64,000 nt of DNA from an uncultured Pseudomonadota bacterium (GTDB lineage Bacteria > Pseudomonadota > Gammaproteobacteria > Burkholderiales > SG8-39): assembly GCA_903921325.1 (NCBI GenBank), contig CAIXPL010000004.1, positions 62,001-126,000 of the forward strand, read 5' to 3'. The notes beneath the pieces are model-generated. The model was not told the DNA's origin. It ran no database searches and worked only from the letters and a program-made list of their open reading frames with translations. A program made the position numbers and the translations under genes. Of the stretch, positions 39,823 through 49,650 are shown piece after piece (position 1 is the stretch's first letter; each line of letters opens with the position of its first letter).

Positions 39823-40773
39823 ATGCCACGCATCCTGCCCTGGGTAGCCCTTGCACTGGCGATTGCCTTTCCGCTGGTAGCCGAGCAGTTCGATCTGGGC
39901 TTCTATGTAAGCTTTGCCAGCCGCGTAATGATCTACGCGATCGCCGCAACCAGCCTGAACCTGATTCTGGGCTATGGCGGCATGGTGAGCTTCGGTCACG
40001 CGGCGTTCTTCGGGGCTGGCGCCTATACCGTGGCGATCGCAATGACCTACGGCCTCGATTCGGCATGGCTCGCCTGGCCACTGGCCATGCTGGTGGCGGC
40101 GGCTGTCGCGCTGCTGATCGGTGCGCTGTCGCTGCGCACGCGTGGGGTCTATTTCATCATGATCACGCTCGCGTTCGCGCAAATGATGTTCTATGTATTT
40201 ATCGGCCTGAAGGCCTATGGCGGTGAAGAAGGACTCAATCTGCCGCATCGCTCGGTGATCGGCTTCGGTCTCAACCTGAAAGACGATGCAAGCTTCTACT
40301 ACGTGGTGCTCGCCCTGCTGGTCGGCACGCTCGTGCTGTTGCAGCGTCTGGTCAATGCACGCTTTGGTCGCGTGCTGCAGGCCATACGCGAGAACGAATC
40401 GCGCATGGAAACCATTGGTTATGCGACCTATCGCTACAAACTGTGCGCCTTTGTGATTGCCGGCACGGTGTGCGGACTGGCCGGTGCGCTGATCGCCAAT
40501 CAGACCCGCTATGTGAATCCGAACCTGATGCACTGGGTGATATCGGGTGACATGATGATCATGATCATCCTGGGCGGACTCGCCTATCGCTATGGCGGCC
40601 TGCTGGGTGCGATCGTCATGCTCGTACTCGATGAAGCGATTTCGCCCTACACCACCTATTCCAAGTTTGTCATCGGTTTTGTGCTGCTCGCGGTGGTCCT
40701 GTTTGCACCGCGCGGTCTTGCTGCCTTGTTCGATCGCAAGACAGCCACCCAGCCTGCAAAGGCGGTGCCATGA
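39823..40773 (+). CDS. ABC transporter permease LivM
   Basis: MIYAIAATSLNLILGYGGMVSFGHAAFFGAGAY. Confidence 0.94.
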   Translation: MPRILPWVALALAIAFPLVAEQFDLGFYVSFASRVMIYAIAATSLNLILGYGGMVSFGHAAFFGAGAYTVAIAMTYGLDSAWLAWPLAMLVAAAVALLIGALSLRTRGVYFIMITLAFAQMMFYVFIGLKAYGGEEGLNLPHRSVIGFGLNLKDDASFYYVVLALLVGTLVLLQRLVNARFGRVLQAIRENESRMETIGYATYRYKLCAFVIAGTVCGLAGALIANQTRYVNPNLMHWVISGDMMIMIILGGLAYRYGGLLGAIVMLVLDEAISPYTTYSKFVIGFVLLAVVLFAPRGLAALFDRKTATQPAKAVP

Positions 40774-41537
40774 GCAAGAGCGTGCTCGAGGTGCGCGGCT
40801 TGTGTAAGCGCTTTGGCGGTCTGGTGGCCACCGATCAGGTCGATCTCGCGGTCCATTCTGGCGAAGTGCATGCGCTAATCGGACCCAATGGAGCAGGCAA
40901 GACCACGCTTGTCCATCAACTCTCGGGCACGCTGCCCCCTGATTCAGGCGACATCCTGTTCAAGGGCCAGGTGGTCACGCGCATGAGTGCGCATGCGCGC
41001 GCATTGCGCGGCCTGGTGCGCTCATACCAGATCACCAGCATTTTTCGCAGCCACAGCGTGATCGACAATATCGTGCTCGCGGTACAGGCCCGCTCCGGGT
41101 CGAGCTTTCGCTACTGGCGACCGGTCAGTGCTGAGCGCGCGCTCTATACCGAGGCCACGAGCATACTTGAGCGCATCGGTCTGCAGGACAAGGCTGCTAC
41201 CCGTGCTGCGATTCTGGCGCATGGCGAGCAACGCCAGCTGGAACTCGGGCTGGCTCTGGCCACCAAGCCCTCGATGCTGCTGCTCGATGAGCCTATGGCG
41301 GGCATGGGTCCGGAGGAGTCTGAGCGCTTGATCCCCCTGATTGCCAGCCTGCGCGGTGAACTGTCGATTCTGCTCATCGAGCACGATATGGGCGCGGTGT
41401 TTCGTCTGGCCGACCGCATTTCGGTGTTGGTATCGGGCCGTGTGATCGCGACCGGCGTGCCGGACCAGATCCGTGCAAATCCGGACGTGCGGCGCGCTTA
41501 TCTGGGCGATGACATGCCAGGGCAGGTGATCGCATGA
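40770..41537 (+). CDS. ABC transporter ATP-binding protein LivG
   Basis: LCKRFGGLVATDQVDLAV...GPNGAGKTTLVHQLSG; 4-bp overlaps on both sides. Confidence 0.95.
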   Translation: MSKSVLEVRGLCKRFGGLVATDQVDLAVHSGEVHALIGPNGAGKTTLVHQLSGTLPPDSGDILFKGQVVTRMSAHARALRGLVRSYQITSIFRSHSVIDNIVLAVQARSGSSFRYWRPVSAERALYTEATSILERIGLQDKAATRAAILAHGEQRQLELGLALATKPSMLLLDEPMAGMGPEESERLIPLIASLRGELSILLIEHDMGAVFRLADRISVLVSGRVIATGVPDQIRANPDVRRAYLGDDMPGQVIA

Positions 41538-42247
41538 GCACGCCACTGCTTGAAGTCACCGGTCTGCAAACTGCCTATGGGTCAAGCCAGGTGCTGTTTG
41601 GAATCGACCTCACGATCGCTGCGGGCGAAGTGGCGACCCTGCTCGGGCGCAATGGCATGGGCAAGACCACGACCCTGCGCTCGATCACCGGATTGACGCG
41701 GGCGCGCGCCGGTTCGATTCGCTTTCGCGGCACGGCGATTGAATCGCTGGCCGCGGACCGCATCGCGCGCATGGGCGTGGCACTGGTCCCCGAGGGTCGG
41801 CAGATATTTCCGAACTTGAGCGTGCGCGAGAATCTGGTGGCCTTTGCCGCCAATCGCAACGGCACGCAGGCGCCGTGGACGCTCGATCGCGTGTTCGAGT
41901 TCTTTCCGCGTCTGGCCGAGCGTGCGAGCAACATGGGCAACCAGCTATCGGGCGGCGAGCAGCAGATGCTTGCGATCGGCCGCGCGCTGATGACCAATCC
42001 TCACCTGCTCATCCTCGATGAGGCCACCGAAGGGCTTGCCCCTCTGGTACGTGAGGAAATCTGGCGCTGCCTGAGTGCACTCAAAGGCAGTGGTCAGACC
42101 ATTCTGGTAATCGACAAGTATGTCGAGCGACTGATCCAGATCGCCGACCATCACACGATCATCGAGCGTGGACGGGTGGCATGGCATGGCTCATCGGCGG
42201 CGCTCGATGCCGATCATGACCTGTGGCATCGCTATCTCGGGGTCTAG
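41534..42247 (+). CDS. ABC transporter ATP-binding protein LivF
   Basis: [50 protein letters not shown]. Confidence 0.95.
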   Translation: MSTPLLEVTGLQTAYGSSQVLFGIDLTIAAGEVATLLGRNGMGKTTTLRSITGLTRARAGSIRFRGTAIESLAADRIARMGVALVPEGRQIFPNLSVRENLVAFAANRNGTQAPWTLDRVFEFFPRLAERASNMGNQLSGGEQQMLAIGRALMTNPHLLILDEATEGLAPLVREEIWRCLSALKGSGQTILVIDKYVERLIQIADHHTIIERGRVAWHGSSAALDADHDLWHRYLGV

Positions 42248-43026
42248 TGGCCCCGCAGTGTCTTCAACCAGCCCAAGCCAGCGCGGGTTCCTGAGCGTGG
42301 CCGATATTCGCAGCCGATCCAGCCTTGATAGCCCAGTTCATCGATCAAGCGGAATAGATACGGGTAGTTGATTTCGCCATCGTCGGGTTCGTGACGACCC
42401 GGTACCCCGGCAATTTGCATGTGACCGATGAGCGGCATTTGATCGCGGATACGGGTGGCCAGATCACCTTCGACGATCTGGCAGTGATACAGATCCATTT
42501 GCACGTGCAGATTGTCCGCTCCCACTTCAGTCACGATGGCGCGCGCTTCGGCCTGTGTGTTCAGAAAATATCCGGGAATGTCACGCGGGTTGATCGGTTC
42601 GATGGTGATCATGAGACCGGCGGCCCGCGCCGCCTGTGCCGCCGCGCGCAAATTGGTCACGTAAGTTTCGCGCATGCGCACGCGATCGGCGCCCGCCGGC
42701 GCAATGCCGGCGAGCAGGTGAATGCGCGGGCAATGCAGTATTCGGGCCGCCTCAATCGCCTGCGCAAACAGTGCCTGACATTGCAGCTCGCGGCCCGGCA
42801 GCGCGGCCAGACCGCGCTCCCCCGATTCCCAATCACCCGGTGCGCAATTGAACAGCACCTGTTGCAGTTGATGCGTGCGCAACCGGGCAGCCACGGCGTT
42901 GAGGTCGAGCCCGGTCGGAAACAACCACTCAACGGCCGCAAAGCCATCTTCCGCGGCAAGCGCAAATCGTTCCAGAAAAGGCACCTCGGTATACATGAAC
43001 GACAGGTTCGCAGCAAAGCGGGGCAT
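42244..43026 (-). CDS. hyi: Hydroxypyruvate isomerase-like TIM-barrel protein
   Basis: [75 protein letters not shown]. Confidence 0.93.
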   Translation of the reverse strand: MPRFAANLSFMYTEVPFLERFALAAEDGFAAVEWLFPTGLDLNAVAARLRTHQLQQVLFNCAPGDWESGERGLAALPGRELQCQALFAQAIEAARILHCPRIHLLAGIAPAGADRVRMRETYVTNLRAAAQAARAAGLMITIEPINPRDIPGYFLNTQAEARAIVTEVGADNLHVQMDLYHCQIVEGDLATRIRDQMPLIGHMQIAGVPGRHEPDDGEINYPYLFRLIDELGYQGWIGCEYRPRSGTRAGLGWLKTLRGH

Positions 43027-43075
43027 GAGCGCTCCAGAGTCAGACGGTAACGGGTGAGGCTAGCAACGATACGCC

Positions 43076-43144
43076 GTGTGTCGTGCCCTGTGTGTCGTGC
43101 CCTGTGTGTCGTGCCCTGTGTGTCGTGCCCTGTGTGTCGTGCCC
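43076..43144. repeat. Tandem 14-bp repeat (GTGTGTCGTGCCCT) x about 4.9, perfect
   Basis: Four perfect units plus 13 nt of a fifth, in the divergent intergenic region upstream of the Rieske alpha gene. Confidence 0.98.
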
Positions 43145-43335
43145 GATCTGGCATGCGTGCCAAGTCGTTCGCGGGGCGGTGCGGGGGCAAGGCGCAGGCA
43201 AGGCCGCGGCACGCCAGATCTCATCCTTTCGATTCGAATCGACCGGCGCACCGCGTGCTACACCACGTTCTGCCAGGTTTCTACGCTCTGGTATCCTCAT
43301 CGTTCGAGTCGAGCCGATCGTAAGGAGGGGCCGCC

Positions 43336-44649
43336 ATGCCCAGAGACGCAGAGAGTGATATTCGCAGCCTGGTCGAACCGGACCGGGTGCATCGCCGGGC
43401 CTATAGCGATCCGGATATTTTTGAACGCGAAATCGCTCAGATCTTCGAGAAAACCTGGATCTACGCCGGGCACGAGACACAAGTACCCAATCCCGGTGAT
43501 TACTGGCAGTTCCAGATCGGTCGGCAACCACTCGTGATGGTGCGCGGCAACGGCGATGAGATCCATGTGCTGTACAACCGCTGTCCGCATCGCGGGGTGC
43601 AGGTCTGTGGCAGTCGCCATGGCAATGGTGGTGACGCACTCACCTGCCCGTATCACGCCTGGCGTTTTCATTACGACGGTTCGCTTGAATCGGTGCCGCT
43701 TGAGGCGGGCTATCGCGACACGCGGTTTGCCGCAAACAAGGGCGACTTCGGCATGAAGCGGGTCGCACGGGTACAGCGCTATCGTGGCTTTGTATTCGCG
43801 AGTCTGGATCCGCGTGGCCCTGATCTGGTCGAATGGCTGGGCGAGGCCAGGGTCGCCTTCGATGATATTTGCGATCGCTCACCGGTGGGCCGGGTCGAGG
43901 TGGTGCCAAACTGCTTTCGTGTCATTCAGCGGTCGAACTGGAAGTTCTTCATGGAGAACCAGCTCGACGCGGTGCACCCTTCCGTCACCCATATGTCGAC
44001 CGGTTATGCTGCGGCTGAAGTCGAGCGCAAACTGAAACGCGAAACGGGCAGCCAGCCCCTGCACTATCACTACCTGTCGGCCTTCACGACGCCATTTGAG
44101 AAGTGGGACCAGCTTGAGACGGCCGGCTATCCCTATGGCCATACGACCCTCGGTGGCTATATGGGCCTGCGCCCGAGCGATCCTGACACCTTGGCGCACG
44201 AGAAGATCCTCGCCCAAGCCTACGGTGAGCAACGCAAGGAAGAAATCCTTGGGCGCAATATCCACCATGTGCTGATCTACCCATCGATCTCCGTGCAATC
44301 GCCCTTGCAGCAATTGCGCGCGATACGACCGATCAGCCATAACCGCACCTTGTCGGAGATCTGGCATTTCCGCCTGGTCGGGGCACCTGAGGCGATCTAC
44401 CGGCGTTCGCTGTGGTACTACAACCTGGTGAATTCACCGGCCACCATGATCAATGCCGATGACCTGGAGAACTGGCAGCGCGGCCAGTTCGGTCTGTCCT
44501 CCGATGGTGGCGACTGGGTGAGCTTTCATCGTGACTACGGTCGTGACACCGACGCCAATGGCGAGCTGCATTCGACCAATGGTTGCAGCGAGCTACCGAT
44601 GCGCGCGCAGTTTCGCGCCTGGGTCAACTATCTCACTGCCACGGAGTAA
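43336..44649 (+). CDS. Rieske ring-hydroxylating oxygenase alpha subunit
   Basis: CPHRGVQVCGSRHGNGGDALTCPYHAWRF Rieske motif; ENQLDAVHPSVTH iron site. Confidence 0.93.
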   Translation: MPRDAESDIRSLVEPDRVHRRAYSDPDIFEREIAQIFEKTWIYAGHETQVPNPGDYWQFQIGRQPLVMVRGNGDEIHVLYNRCPHRGVQVCGSRHGNGGDALTCPYHAWRFHYDGSLESVPLEAGYRDTRFAANKGDFGMKRVARVQRYRGFVFASLDPRGPDLVEWLGEARVAFDDICDRSPVGRVEVVPNCFRVIQRSNWKFFMENQLDAVHPSVTHMSTGYAAAEVERKLKRETGSQPLHYHYLSAFTTPFEKWDQLETAGYPYGHTTLGGYMGLRPSDPDTLAHEKILAQAYGEQRKEEILGRNIHHVLIYPSISVQSPLQQLRAIRPISHNRTLSEIWHFRLVGAPEAIYRRSLWYYNLVNSPATMINADDLENWQRGQFGLSSDGGDWVSFHRDYGRDTDANGELHSTNGCSELPMRAQFRAWVNYLTATE

Positions 44650-44651
44650 TC

Positions 44652-45167
44652 ATGGCCGAGCACATCACCGCGGCGTCTGGCGCCGACCTTGCGACCTACC
44701 ACGACGTGTCGCAATTTCTCTTCCAGCAATCCCATCTGCTCGACAGCAAGCGCTGGCAAGACTACATCGACCTGTTCACAGAAGACGGTTTGTACTGGAT
44801 GCCTCCGGCACCGCATTACACCACCTGGGATGGCACGCCCTCGATTTTCATCGAGGACCGCGATCTGATGACGGTGCGCATGAAACGGGTATCGCATCCC
44901 AATGCCTGGTCACAGCAAGCCGAATGGGCGACCAATCACGTGGTGTCCAATATCGTCATCCAGGGGACCGATGCAGGATCAGGCGATCTGCTGGTGCAAT
45001 CGCGCTTTCACATGCTCGAGGTCAGGCGTGACGATGTTCGCCATTTTGCCGGCACCTATCAACACCGTCTGCGCAAGCTCGATGGCCACTGGCGCATTGC
45101 CTCGCAACGGGTCGACATGGTGAATGCCCAGGCCGCGTACGAATACGTGTTGCAGATCTGGGTATGA
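44652..45167 (+). CDS. Ring-hydroxylating oxygenase beta (small) subunit
   Basis: QFLFQQSHLLDSKRWQDYIDLFTEDGLYWMPP...GHWRIASQRVDMVNAQ; start refined. Confidence 0.92.
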   Translation: MAEHITAASGADLATYHDVSQFLFQQSHLLDSKRWQDYIDLFTEDGLYWMPPAPHYTTWDGTPSIFIEDRDLMTVRMKRVSHPNAWSQQAEWATNHVVSNIVIQGTDAGSGDLLVQSRFHMLEVRRDDVRHFAGTYQHRLRKLDGHWRIASQRVDMVNAQAAYEYVLQIWV

Positions 45168-45835
45168 CCCCTGGCACGCTGGTACGTGCCGGATTCGACG
45201 TTCCATTCGAGCCGTTCGCCTTTCTGCGTAATGGTGTTGCCGATGGCATGATGATCGAACTGGTGCGGCATCTGATCGAACGATCGGACCATCGCTGTGA
45301 ATTCGTCGCAATGCCTCTGGCAGATTGTGAGCCGGCTTTGGTCGAGGGTCGGGTCGATGCGTTGGCCTTCAAGGGCGTCACACCTGATCGCCTGCTACGC
45401 ATGGACTTCAGCGAACCGCTGATTGTGTCGGGTGCGGCAACCTTCACCCGCAAGGGACTCCCCCCATCAACACGCCTGGAAGCGTTTCACGGTTTGCGGG
45501 CGGTGACCACGCGCGATGGACCTTTCTGGGTGCAACTGCAACGCGACCATCCGGCCATTGCTCTTGACCATGCTGACACTTACGAAACCGCTCTCGCCGA
45601 GGTCGCTGCCGGTCGTGCCGATCTGGCGGTACTCAATCTGCAGGCAGGCACCTGGATCGCACGCAAGGCGTACCCCGGCGCCATTGAACTGCCGCAGGCA
45701 CCCTGCTCGCCGCTCACCGTCGCGTTATGCACAGTGAAAGGACGGCATCCCGCGTTGATCGCCATGATCAATCGTGCGCTTGCAGCCGCCCGCGCCGATG
45801 GCAGCTGGCAACAGATTCACGACCGCTGGCTTTGA
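45164..45835 (+). CDS. Family-3-like solute-binding domain protein with no recognisable signal peptide
   Basis: LVRAGFDVPFEPFAFLRNGVADGMMIELVRHLIERS...VDALAFKGVTPDRLLRMDFSEPLIVSGAATFTRKG; 4-bp overlap with beta subunit. Confidence 0.8.
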   Translation: MTPGTLVRAGFDVPFEPFAFLRNGVADGMMIELVRHLIERSDHRCEFVAMPLADCEPALVEGRVDALAFKGVTPDRLLRMDFSEPLIVSGAATFTRKGLPPSTRLEAFHGLRAVTTRDGPFWVQLQRDHPAIALDHADTYETALAEVAAGRADLAVLNLQAGTWIARKAYPGAIELPQAPCSPLTVALCTVKGRHPALIAMINRALAAARADGSWQQIHDRWL

Positions 45836-47119
45836 TCAGGCAGGAACGCGGATCCCGGCGTGCCGCAGCAGTGCAATCACCGCATCACGACTCACCCCTT
45901 CGGTGATGAACACCACCGTCGAACCAGGCTCGGCGGGGATGTCTGAAGCGGCGCCCGCCCATGGTTCGATGCGATAGACCCTGTCGCCTGCCACTTGCAA
46001 AACGCCATACCCGTCACCTGCCTGTACGATTCCTTTGACGCGCAGTATCTGGCCCGGGAAGCGATCAAGCAGATTCTGCAAAGCCGCCTCGAGAGGGCCT
46101 TTCGCGACCGGCTCTGCCATGCGCAGGCTGAACGTGGCGATGGACCGATGCGAAAACGCCCGACCCGGGCTGACCGGACCGATGGGGCGTGCGACGAATC
46201 CAGGGCTTGACCGTTCCGTGCTCGACTGTTCCGTGCTCGACTGTTCCGTGCTCGACTGTTCCGTGCTCGACCGTTCCGTGCTCGACCGTTCAGTGCTTGA
46301 CCGTTCAGTGCTTGACCGTTCAGTGCTTGACCGTTCAGTGCTCGTCCGTTCAGTGTTCGATGGGTCAGTGTTCGATGGGTCAGTGTTCGATAGGTCAGGG
46401 GTCTGGCGTTCCGGGCGTGCTGATTCCACGCCGAAGCGGGACACGCTGGTAGTTGACGTGCGAGCGCCCGTGGGCCATTGCACCACCGAGGAAGCATCGG
46501 TAAACCATTCAGCAAAAGGCGCGTCATCGGCCGAACGCGCCATGATGCGTGCTGCAGGGTTCGACTGCTGCAACCGGTCTCTGAGTGCCTCAATGACCGA
46601 GCCTGCTACCAGATCACTCTTGGTAATCACCAGTTGGTCAGCCAGCGCAATCTGCGCGCGCGACTCGGGATGCCGGTCCAGCTGGGCAAGGCCCTGACTG
46701 GCATCGACCGTACACAGGATATTGCTCAGTCGATAGCGCTCGGCGACTATTCCGGGGGCACTCAAGGTCGCAACCAAGGGCATCGGATTGGCGATGCCTG
46801 TGGTCTCGATCACCACCCGATCAAAGCGCGCAATGCGACGCTCAAGGCGCGCCCAGTAGAGGTCCTCCAGCGCAGCGTTCAGATCCCCGCGCACCGTGCA
46901 ACAAACGCATCCGCCTGCCAGCAGCGTGGGGCTCACCAGCGCCATGGGCATCAGTTGCTGATCGATGCCGATCTCACCCAGCTCATTGATGAGGATTGCT
47001 GTATCGACCAGCACGCCCGCCTGCAAGGCTCGCGCCAGCAAGGTGGTTTTGCCGCTGCCGAGAAACCCGGTCAGCAGACTGATGGGGATGGGCGAGGTCG
47101 CAGGTGTATTCAGCGCCAA
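45836..47119 (-). CDS. CobW/P47K-family GTPase (metal chaperone-like) with repeat-expanded insert
   Basis: PISLLTGFLGSGKTTLLARAL; GGCVCCTVRGDLNAAL; C-terminal CobW_C-like RILRVKGIVQ; insert (SSTER/SSTEQ)n. Confidence 0.92.
   Translation of the reverse strand: MALNTPATSPIPISLLTGFLGSGKTTLLARALQAGVLVDTAILINELGEIGIDQQLMPMALVSPTLLAGGCVCCTVRGDLNAALEDLYWARLERRIARFDRVVIETTGIANPMPLVATLSAPGIVAERYRLSNILCTVDASQGLAQLDRHPESRAQIALADQLVITKSDLVAGSVIEALRDRLQQSNPAARIMARSADDAPFAEWFTDASSVVQWPTGARTSTTSVSRFGVESARPERQTPDLSNTDPSNTDPSNTERTSTERSSTERSSTERSSTERSSTERSSTEQSSTEQSSTEQSSTERSSPGFVARPIGPVSPGRAFSHRSIATFSLRMAEPVAKGPLEAALQNLLDRFPGQILRVKGIVQAGDGYGVLQVAGDRVYRIEPWAGAASDIPAEPGSTVVFITEGVSRDAVIALLRHAGIRVPA
46211..46404. 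repeat. 15-bp minisatellite, 12 complete units plus a decayed 13th, in frame inside the CobW-like gene
   Basis: Units ccgttccgtgctcga / ctgttccgtgctcga / ccgttcagtgcttga / tgggtcagtgttcga etc. Confidence 0.97.
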
Positions 47120-48219
47120 GGGTCGATGCAGCAGTGAATGGCGTCCGCATCGCCCTCACCGCCCACGGTGCGTAGCGCGCGGTCTGTTTCGGCCAGCGCG
47201 TAGGTGTGGGTACACAGTTCACCCAGCGGATGGCGGCCACTTGCGATCATCCCAAGGGCCAGTTCCACCGACCGATAACTGTGGCCGCGCATGCCTTTGA
47301 CGGTCAGAAACTTTCGGATGATCAGATCGCTCTCAAATGCGGGCACCGGGCGACGCTTCTGTCCGCCCAAAATGACGCGCCCGCTCTTGCGCGCTACACG
47401 TATCGCCGAGACCACCGTCTCGGGGCCGCCCGAAGCACAGTCGATCACCAGATCAACCATCAATCCGCCGGTGATATCGGCCACGGTCTCGAGCAAATCC
47501 TGTGACTCGACATCGATCGTATGGTGCGCGCCCAGCCGTCGTGCCATGGCGAAGCGCGCGGTGTCGCGTGCCAGGCCCGAGACAATGATGCAACTCGCGC
47601 CGGCTTCAGCCGCGGCCACGACGCAGGCAAGTCCTTGCTGGCCCGGCCCCTGGATCAGCACTGCCTCACCAATGGCCGCCCCGCCCTGCAAATAGGCCCA
47701 CTCGACCCCGTTACCGAGCGGCAATGCAAGCGCGGCCTGCTCAGCAGGCACGTGTGCGGGCACCCGGTGAAACACGGCATTGGCTGGCAGATACTGATAT
47801 TGACTGAATCCACCCCACAGACCGGGCGCCACTGACACACCGGTTGAACCGAAGCGAATGCTGTTGGGGTTGGAGAGCAAGGTGTCAGTCGCCTCGCACA
47901 GGCGGAAATCGCTGCTGCGGCAATAGGCGCAATGGCCGCATGGCAGATACTCTTCGAGCGCCACCCGATCACCTTCGGCAAGCCCCCAGCGCAGGCGTGC
48001 CGCCGGGCCCAGCCGGTCAATGCAACCAACCGACTCGTGACCAAGGATCATCGGCCCTTTGACCCCGGGATAGTTGGTGTAATACGGCCAGTCACTACCG
48101 CACACGCCAGTGAGTTCGATCTTCAGCAACCCGGCATCGGCACCGATGCTGGGGAACGGAAATTCGCGCACCTCCGTCTGGCGGTTGGCAATCGCCACGG
48201 CCGCTCTCAGATCACTCAT
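47110..48219 (-). CDS. Zinc-dependent alcohol dehydrogenase (MDR family)
   Basis: GVCGSDWPYYTNYPGVKGPMILGHESVGCIDRLG; CGHCAYCRSSDFRLCE. Confidence 0.94.
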   Translation of the reverse strand: MSDLRAAVAIANRQTEVREFPFPSIGADAGLLKIELTGVCGSDWPYYTNYPGVKGPMILGHESVGCIDRLGPAARLRWGLAEGDRVALEEYLPCGHCAYCRSSDFRLCEATDTLLSNPNSIRFGSTGVSVAPGLWGGFSQYQYLPANAVFHRVPAHVPAEQAALALPLGNGVEWAYLQGGAAIGEAVLIQGPGQQGLACVVAAAEAGASCIIVSGLARDTARFAMARRLGAHHTIDVESQDLLETVADITGGLMVDLVIDCASGGPETVVSAIRVARKSGRVILGGQKRRPVPAFESDLIIRKFLTVKGMRGHSYRSVELALGMIASGRHPLGELCTHTYALAETDRALRTVGGEGDADAIHCCIDPWR

Positions 48220-48244
48220 TGCCCGTCCTCTTATGTTCAAGCGC

Positions 48245-49522
48245 TCAGATGCTCATATGCGGCAGGCCGGGACCGGCACCGGCTTGCACGACTTCGTCAA
48301 CGATGTCGCCAAACGGAATGCCGGCTGGCCGCAGAAACGATGCCGAGCGCAGGTGATGCGACTGCGGATCGAGTGCGGGCGGTTGTTCTCCACGTTCAAG
48401 ATTGCGCGCCGCGCGCAGCAACCGGTTGCGCGCCATGATGATGCCGGTGTCGGTCGAGGCAAGGGTTTCGCGTGACCGATCATGGATCGGGCCGCAACTT
48501 TCCTGCAACGACGCGTCCTGCATTGCAATACCGGGGACGCCGCTGTAGTGACGCCCGGCGCGCTGGTCAGCACGATTCATCAAGTAACCGTTGGCGCGAT
48601 TGGCCTTGGGCTCAAACGTACCCGGAATCAATTCAGCGTAGATCCCTTCCCCGCTTTGCAATGCTGCGTGTTCGTCGGCGCTCAGATCGCGCACCGGATG
48701 ATGCGTGAAAGTCCACACCCAGCAGTGCTGGTCATCGATCGGCACAAACGCGTGACCATGCAAGGCATGATCGCCATAGGGAGGAATCATGTTGTAGAAG
48801 GGTAGAACGAACTGTGTGATACGCCAGTAATCGTCAGCGCCGTCCGCACTGCGTCGCGCACCGATGGTGAGTCCGGTGGGCGAATCCATCACTTCCATAC
48901 GCGGCTTGGCGTCGTTCTGGTATTTCGCGCCCAGTGAACCGATGCGCATTGGCTCGTTGGCAAGCGCGCCACGGTGCAACCAGGACACGTGGGCCCCGTC
49001 GATCCCGCCCTCGAGCGCCTGCACCCAATTGGAGTTTTGCAGACGCTTATTCACATAGCGCTGACCCGGACTGACCATGGCCCATTCAAACTCAGGCACC
49101 GCGGGCTGCAGATCGGCCGGTCCCATATAGGCCCAGATCACACCACCGCGTTCGACACAGGGATAGGACTTGAGCTTCACCCGGGCACAGAAGGCCTCGC
49201 CCTCGGAAGGGATTTCAATTGCCCGACCGTCCACGCCATATTTCCAGCCGTGATAGGGACAGCGTATCCCGCCTTCTTCATTACGGCCGAACCACAGCGA
49301 TACCCGGCGGTGGGCACAGAACTCATCAACGAGGCCCAGCCGGCCCTGGCTATTACGAAAGCAGATCAGTTGTTCAGAGAGCAAAGTCACCTGTACCGGA
49401 TCGCAATCAGGACCGGCCACTTCTTCGGCCAACAAAAAGGGCAGCCAATACCGCCGCAGCAGTGCGCCCATGGGGGTGCCAGGGCCAGTCAGAGTCAGGG
49501 TCTGGTTTTGTTCAGGAGTCAT
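48245..49522 (-). CDS. Rieske oxygenase (phthalate 4,5-dioxygenase-like, alpha-only type)
   Basis: FCAHRRVSLWFGRNEEGGIRCPYHGWKYG; EGGIDGAHVSWLHRG. Confidence 0.93.
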   Translation of the reverse strand: MTPEQNQTLTLTGPGTPMGALLRRYWLPFLLAEEVAGPDCDPVQVTLLSEQLICFRNSQGRLGLVDEFCAHRRVSLWFGRNEEGGIRCPYHGWKYGVDGRAIEIPSEGEAFCARVKLKSYPCVERGGVIWAYMGPADLQPAVPEFEWAMVSPGQRYVNKRLQNSNWVQALEGGIDGAHVSWLHRGALANEPMRIGSLGAKYQNDAKPRMEVMDSPTGLTIGARRSADGADDYWRITQFVLPFYNMIPPYGDHALHGHAFVPIDDQHCWVWTFTHHPVRDLSADEHAALQSGEGIYAELIPGTFEPKANRANGYLMNRADQRAGRHYSGVPGIAMQDASLQESCGPIHDRSRETLASTDTGIIMARNRLLRAARNLERGEQPPALDPQSHHLRSASFLRPAGIPFGDIVDEVVQAGAGPGLPHMSI

Positions 49523-49650
49523 ATCGGTGCGACAGCCAATGAGAGAAAACCGCGAGGACTTGATTTTACGCTCGCTATGGGGGGCCGGCACTGCGAACCC
49601 TGGTTGCGACTGGGCTACAATCCGCGCCGCACTGAAGGCGCGCAAAGCCG

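Noticed and set aside
43054-43537. ORFs with (CRALCVVPCVSCPV) cysteine-rich repeats, superficially like a metallothionein or antimicrobial peptide
   Set aside because: Produced by the 14-bp non-coding tandem repeat cycling through frames; they run into the Rieske gene in the wrong frame.
43076-46404. Tandem repeats considered as CRISPR arrays
   Set aside because: Units of 14-15 bp are directly contiguous with no spacers and no cas genes are present.
46035-46697. Plus-strand ORF with (SVLDR)n repeats and ORF 46189..46452 with (TVPCS)n
   Set aside because: Antisense translations of the 15-bp minisatellite in the CobW-like gene; open only because the repeat unit is a multiple of 3 without stops.
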